Shown piece by piece: positions 60,169 to 64,000 of a DNA stretch of 64,000 nt (within the stretch, counting starts at the first letter, position 1; every line of letters begins with the position of its first letter). The DNA comes from Streptomyces venezuelae (lineage in GTDB: Bacteria > Actinomycetota > Actinomycetes > Streptomycetales > Streptomycetaceae), in the NCBI RefSeq assembly GCF_008642355.1, contig NZ_CP029193.1:2132001-2196000 (forward strand), in the 5' to 3' direction. Both the position numbers and the translations under genes were made by a program. A model generated the notes under the pieces. The model was not told the origin of the DNA. It worked only from the letters and a program-made list of their open reading frames with translations, and did no database searches.

Positions 60169-61545
60169 ATGGGACGTACCTCACGAAAACGATCAAGGCT
60201 GGCGCGGCGCGTGGTCGCCGCGTCCGCAGCGGTAATCATGGGCGGCGGCGGCCTGGTCGCCGTGAACGTCTACGCGAACGCCGAGGAGGGCACGGATCAG
60301 CCCCCGCCACAGAGTGCCGGGCAGCAGCTGGCGACCATCAGCTGCCCGGACGTGGGCAATCAGCTGCCGGAGGTGCCGGAGGCCGCGCGCGGCGAGGTGG
60401 ACCGGCAGCTCGCCGACCTGGACAGCCAGATCACGGACGCGTACGGGCAGTTCGAGCGGACGCGGGACAAGGAGTCCCTGCTCGGCCCCCTGGAGGAGAA
60501 GCGCAGGGAGACCCTCGGCGGCATCTCGGACACCCTGGACCGGTCCGGCGCCCGCCCCGCGGGCCTCGACGGCATGGCGCCCTGCACGCTGCGCGCCGAC
60601 GACCAGGAGGAGGCAGGAGAACAACAGGAGGACTCGGGAGAACAGAACGCGTCCACCAACGGACCCGAAGCCGACGACTTCGTCGAGATCCGGTCCGTCC
60701 GCCCCAACGTCAACCGCCCCCGCAACGGCCGCAACGCCTCGCGCGGCACCTTCACCACCCAGTGCGGCCGCAACGAGAACGGGAAGTTCAACCCGGACAA
60801 CGTCATCGTCGCGCCCGGTGTCAGCAACGGCGCCCACCACATGCACGACTACGTGGGCAACCAGGCCACGGACGCCTTCTCCGACGACGACGATCTCGCG
60901 AACGGGCGGACGAGCTGCCGGAACCAGGGCGACAAGTCGACGTACTACTGGCCCGTCCTGCGCCTGCAGAACGGTGAGGACGAGGACGACGCGCAGGCCG
61001 ACGGCGGCGGCAAGGACCAGAACGTCGGCGAGATCCAGACACCCGCATCCGTGTCGCTGAAGTTCACGGGGAACCCGGTGGGCAAGGTCGTCGCGATGCC
61101 GCGCTTCCTGCGCATCATCACCGGTGACGCCAAGGCGTTCACCAACGGCGACGCCAACGCCAACGCGTCGTGGAGCTGCACCGGCTTCGAGAACCGGCAG
61201 CTGAAGGACAAGTACCCGATCTGCCCCCGGGGCAGCAAGGTGGTCCGTACGTTCAACTTCCAGAGCTGCTGGGACGGCCGGAACACCGACAGCGCCAACC
61301 ACCGCACCCACGTCGCCTTCGCCGACCCGCGGACCGGCGCCTGCCCGCGCGGCTTCCGGGCCGTGCCGCAGCTGGTGCAGCGCATCGTGTACGACGTGCC
61401 GCCGGGCCCCGGCTTCGCCGTCGACTCGTTCCCCGAGCAGCTGCACAAGCCCGTCACCGACCACGGCGACTTCATCAACGTCTTCGACGAGCGGCTGATG
61501 CGCCGCGTCGCCCAGTGCATCAACTCCGGCCGGCGCTGCACCTGA
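60169..61545 (+). CDS. Secreted DUF1996 protein
   Basis: A 458-residue exported protein: a basic start and hydrophobic core ([20 protein letters not shown]) form the signal. Residues 45-185 are polar, with Glu/Gln-rich stretches. The DUF1996 domain begins near 190: [30 protein letters not shown] and [17 protein letters not shown], and later [17 protein letters not shown]. Conserved His, Asp and Cys residues hint at a metal-dependent hydrolase, but the family has no firm function. It is also known in fungi. Confidence 0.88.
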   Translation: MGRTSRKRSRLARRVVAASAAVIMGGGGLVAVNVYANAEEGTDQPPPQSAGQQLATISCPDVGNQLPEVPEAARGEVDRQLADLDSQITDAYGQFERTRDKESLLGPLEEKRRETLGGISDTLDRSGARPAGLDGMAPCTLRADDQEEAGEQQEDSGEQNASTNGPEADDFVEIRSVRPNVNRPRNGRNASRGTFTTQCGRNENGKFNPDNVIVAPGVSNGAHHMHDYVGNQATDAFSDDDDLANGRTSCRNQGDKSTYYWPVLRLQNGEDEDDAQADGGGKDQNVGEIQTPASVSLKFTGNPVGKVVAMPRFLRIITGDAKAFTNGDANANASWSCTGFENRQLKDKYPICPRGSKVVRTFNFQSCWDGRNTDSANHRTHVAFADPRTGACPRGFRAVPQLVQRIVYDVPPGPGFAVDSFPEQLHKPVTDHGDFINVFDERLMRRVAQCINSGRRCT

Positions 61546-61564
61546 CGACCCCCTTGGGCGGTTC

Positions 61565-61993
61565 TCACCCCTCGGGGTGGCCGTGGTGGTTCCCGCCGTG
61601 CCTTCCCGCGGCGTCCACCACGGTCCCGCCGAGGCGGTCGTGCAGCGCCGCGATGTCGTCGGCGGCGCCGACGGCGACCCAGCTGCTGCCGCCGACGAGG
61701 TACGTACCGCCGTAGTCGTTCGCCTCGTCGAGCCATTCGGCCTGGCCACGGGCGTTTGTAAAGGTTACGAGCACGTAGCGCCGGGCACCGTTCTGACAGG
61801 TGGCCTGGCGCAGCTCCGCCGCGTCCGTCCGGACGTCCGGCCTGCACCCCGCCTCGGCCGCCAGCTGCTCAAGACTGCCGCTCGCCGTGCGTGGTGTGCC
61901 GTCACCCCCCGAGCCGCATCCCATCACCATCATCAGGGCTCCCGCAGCCATGCCCGAAAGCGCGCACCGCGCCGCGCCGACCGTCCTCGTCAT
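61565..61993 (-). CDS. Putative lipoprotein (142 aa)
   Basis: A 142-residue protein with signal peptide and lipobox VMGC at Cys26. The mature part has two further cysteines (AGCRPDV, ATCQNGA) that could form a disulfide, and a sequence YVLVTFTNARGQAEWLDEAN, typical of small extracytoplasmic proteins of Streptomyces. It ends in a His/Gly-rich tail. ATG 61993 was preferred over the one at 62104, because the longer form has no signal. It converges with the DUF1996 gene after 19 bp. Confidence 0.75.
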   Translation of the reverse strand: MTRTVGAARCALSGMAAGALMMVMGCGSGGDGTPRTASGSLEQLAAEAGCRPDVRTDAAELRQATCQNGARRYVLVTFTNARGQAEWLDEANDYGGTYLVGGSSWVAVGAADDIAALHDRLGGTVVDAAGRHGGNHHGHPEG

Positions 61994-62104
61994 CGTCCCA
62001 CCAGCCTCTTCCGGCGAGTTCAACTCGCCTGTCTCGTATGCACCGTTGTTGCCGGTCGACCGCCCGGATACCGTGCGCCGCAGCCGTCTCCCCAGGGGGT
62101 ACAC

Positions 62105-64000
62105 ATGTCCGAACCGTCCAGACGTACGGTGCTAGGCACCGCGGGAGCCCTCGGTCTCGGCGCCGCCGTCGGCGGCGTACCGCTGCCGGCCCACGCCGCC
62201 GACGGGCCCGCGGATTCCGCCGCGGGCCCCGCCTTCGATACGGATTCCGCGCGCTCGGCACTCAACAGACTCCTGCCGCATCACGCGGAACAGTTCCGCC
62301 TCGGACTTCTCCCCGCGCGCGGCCGCGAGGACCGTTTCGAGGTCACCGGGACGACCGGCCGGATCGAGGTGTCCGGCACGACGCCCGCCGTGCTCCTCAC
62401 CGGCGTCCACTGGTACCTGAAGTACGTGTGCGGGGCCCACATCACCTGGAACGGCAGCCAACTGGACCTGCCGCGCAGGCTGCCCGCCCCGGCCAGGACG
62501 CTGACGCGCAGCACCTCGCTCCCGCACCGGTTCGCCCTGAACGACACGAACGACGGGTACACCGCGCCGTACGCCGACTGGGCGTACTGGGAGCGGATGA
62601 TCGACGTGCTCGCCCTGCACGGCTGCAACGAGGTCCTCGTGATCGCGGGTGCCGAGGCGGTGTACCGGAAGGTGCTCACCGAGTTCGGCTACTCGGACGC
62701 CGAGGCCAGAGCATGGCTGCCCGCGCCCTCGCACCAGCCCTGGTGGCTGCTGCAGAACCTCTCCGGGTACGGCGGGCCGCTCTCCGACCGACTCATCGCG
62801 GACCGCACGGCGTTGGGGCGGCGCATCGTACGGCGGCTCCGCGACCTCGGCATCGCGCCGGTCCTGCCGGGCTACTACGGGCACGTGCCCGACGGGTTCG
62901 TCGAGCGCAACGGCGGGGACGCGCGCGTCATCCCGCAGGGCGTCTGGCACGGGTTCAAGCGGCCCGACTGGCTCGACCCGCGGACCTCGGCGTTCGCGAA
63001 GGTCGCCGCCTCCTTCTACCGCCACCAGGAGGCGCTCTTCGGGCCCGCCGACCTCTTCAAGATGGACCTGCTGCACGAGGGCGGCACCGCGGGCGACGTG
63101 CCCGTCCCGGCTGCGGCGCGCGGCGTGGAGGCGGCCCTGCGCACGGCGCGGCCGAACGCCACATGGGTGATCCTCGGCTGGGAGGCCAACCCGCTGCCCG
63201 CGCTGCTCGACGCCGTCGACAAGAAGCGGATGCTGATCGTCGACGGCGTCTCCGACCGGTACGCGAAGGAGCCGGACCGGGAGAAGGACTGGGGCGGCAC
63301 CCCGTACGCCTTCGGGACCATCCCCAACTTCGGCGGGCGCACGACGATCGGCGCCCGCACCCACCTGTGGAACGAGCGGTTCTTCGCCTGGCGCGACAAA
63401 GCGGGCAGCGCCCTGACCGGCACCGCCTTCATGCCCGAGGCCACGGACCGCGACCCGGCCGCCTTCGAGCTCTTCTCCGAGCTGGCGTGGACGAAGGGGC
63501 CGGTGGACCGGGCCGCCTGGTTCTCCTCGTACGCCGACTTCCGGTACGGCGGGCGTGACGCCGACGCGCGGTCCGCGTGGCGCACCCTGAACGCGACCGC
63601 CTACCAGCACACCGCCGTCGAACGCAGCGACCCGCACGACTCGCTCTTCGCCGCCCGCCCCGACCTCGCGGCGGCCCGCGCCGCCGAGTACGCGCCGCGC
63701 GCGCTGACCTACGACCCCGCGCGGTTCGATGCCGCGCTCACCGGGCTGCTCGGCGTGGCGGGACCGCTGCGGGACAGCGGCGCCTACCGCCACGACCTGG
63801 TCGACGTCGCACGGCAGGCGCTCGCCCACCGCAGCCGCCAGCTCCTGCCGCAGCTGCGGACGGCGTACGAACGCCGGGACCGGCGGACGTTCGGGACGCT
63901 CGCGGAGCTGTGGCTGCGGCTGATGCGGCTCTCGGACGAGGTGACGGGCACGCACCCGGCGTTCCTCCTCGGCCCGTGGATCGCGGCCGCCCGCCGCATG
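62105..64000 (+). CDS. Alpha-N-acetylglucosaminidase, GH89 (3' end beyond window)
   Basis: The frame is open from ATG 62105 to the right edge (632 codons). The N-terminus SEPSRRTVLGTAGALGLGAA is a Tat-type signal (twin Arg). NAGLU-like segments follow: the N-terminal domain (LTGVHWYLKYVCGAHITWN at about 100), the catalytic barrel with ALHGCNEVLVIAGAEAVY, LPGYYGHVPDGF, PQGVWHGFKRPDW, FKMDLLHEGGTAG, WVILGWEANP, NFGGRTTIG and the C-terminal helical domain. GH89 enzymes remove terminal alpha-GlcNAc. Catalytic Glu residues are probably those in LLHEGG and MPEATD; this is by comparison from memory. Confidence 0.88.
   Translation, partial: MSEPSRRTVLGTAGALGLGAAVGGVPLPAHAADGPADSAAGPAFDTDSARSALNRLLPHHAEQFRLGLLPARGREDRFEVTGTTGRIEVSGTTPAVLLTGVHWYLKYVCGAHITWNGSQLDLPRRLPAPARTLTRSTSLPHRFALNDTNDGYTAPYADWAYWERMIDVLALHGCNEVLVIAGAEAVYRKVLTEFGYSDAEARAWLPAPSHQPWWLLQNLSGYGGPLSDRLIADRTALGRRIVRRLRDLGIAPVLPGYYGHVPDGFVERNGGDARVIPQGVWHGFKRPDWLDPRTSAFAKVAASFYRHQEALFGPADLFKMDLLHEGGTAGDVPVPAAARGVEAALRTARPNATWVILGWEANPLPALLDAVDKKRMLIVDGVSDRYAKEPDREKDWGGTPYAFGTIPNFGGRTTIGARTHLWNERFFAWRDKAGSALTGTAFMPEATDRDPAAFELFSELAWTKGPVDRAAWFSSYADFRYGGRDADARSAWRTLNATAYQHTAVERSDPHDSLFAARPDLAAARAAEYAPRALTYDPARFDAALTGLLGVAGPLRDSGAYRHDLVDVARQALAHRSRQLLPQLRTAYERRDRRTFGTLAELWLRLMRLSDEVTGTHPAFLLGPWIAAARRM

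Noticed and set aside
1..64000. Mobile elements, CRISPR, tRNA/rRNA, prophage or biosynthetic cluster
   Set aside because: I looked for transposase motifs, terminal repeats, spaced direct repeats, tRNA-like folds and modular synthase genes and saw none; the window is conserved chromosome.

Overview
The window is high-GC actinobacterial chromosome, almost certainly from a Streptomyces. The evidence is strong third-position GC in every gene, frequent GTG starts, AGGAGG-type ribosome binding sites, GC-rich perfect hairpins as terminators, GlnR-type operators, and a gene order that I recognise from memory as the S. coelicolor nadA - pspA - pepA - lpd - aceE - lipBA - glnA - glnII region. Part of it (cobT, cobS, pepA, E2 gene, lipB, lipA, DUF4191, RDD, glnA) is also the order around Rv2207-Rv2220 of Mycobacterium tuberculosis. 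I saw no rRNA, tRNA, insertion sequence, prophage, CRISPR array or secondary-metabolite cluster; this is core chromosome with a few accessory and decaying genes.

Layout. 1-5 kb: erpA-like Fe-S carrier (cut by the window edge), nadA (quinolinate synthase, an Fe-S enzyme), then a leftward group pspA - pspAA - histidine kinase - NarL-type regulator. 5-8 kb: DUF3043 membrane protein, a methyltransferase that seems to use a CTG start, an HtrA-like lipoprotein protease. 8-16 kb: late cobalamin genes cobU (fused to a degenerate metallo-beta-lactamase-like domain), cobT and cobS, interleaved with a methyltransferase, an MprF-like acyl/lysyl-transferase and two membrane proteins. 16-25 kb: pepA, then lpdA, the E2 gene (usually named sucB, better regarded as a DlaT/AceF-type E2), a GntR regulator and aceE, with a perfect palindrome over the aceE promoter. 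25-35 kb: regulators (WYL, TetR, NsdA-like), two SDR oxidoreductases, a SpoIIE-type phosphatase, GNAT, epimerase, FAD oxidoreductase, and the remnant of a CheB-like methylesterase gene.

35-43 kb: lipB, lipA, DUF4191, RDD, glnA with a four-element GlnR operator, an Lrp regulator with a LysE exporter, a PaaI thioesterase, and the remnant of a CpdA-like phosphoesterase gene. 43-47 kb: an ABC importer btuF-btuC-btuD behind a cobalamin riboswitch, so a B12-type importer and not an iron-siderophore system. 47-64 kb: AraC/VOC pair, HAD phosphatase, asparaginase, hydrolase, ArsC-like protein, glnII with its own GlnR operator and a GlnRII-like regulator, an MMPL transporter, a second kinase/regulator pair, a secreted DUF1996 protein, a lipoprotein, and the start of a GH89 alpha-N-acetylglucosaminidase.

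Functional links: lipB/lipA make the lipoyl cofactor carried by the E2 that works with AceE and Lpd; glnA and glnII are alternative glutamine synthetases sharing GlnR control, with asparaginase nearby; cobU/cobT/cobS finish the nucleotide loop of cobalamin while the riboswitch-controlled importer takes corrinoids up. Most calls below rest on recognised motifs and remembered family traits; no database search was run.
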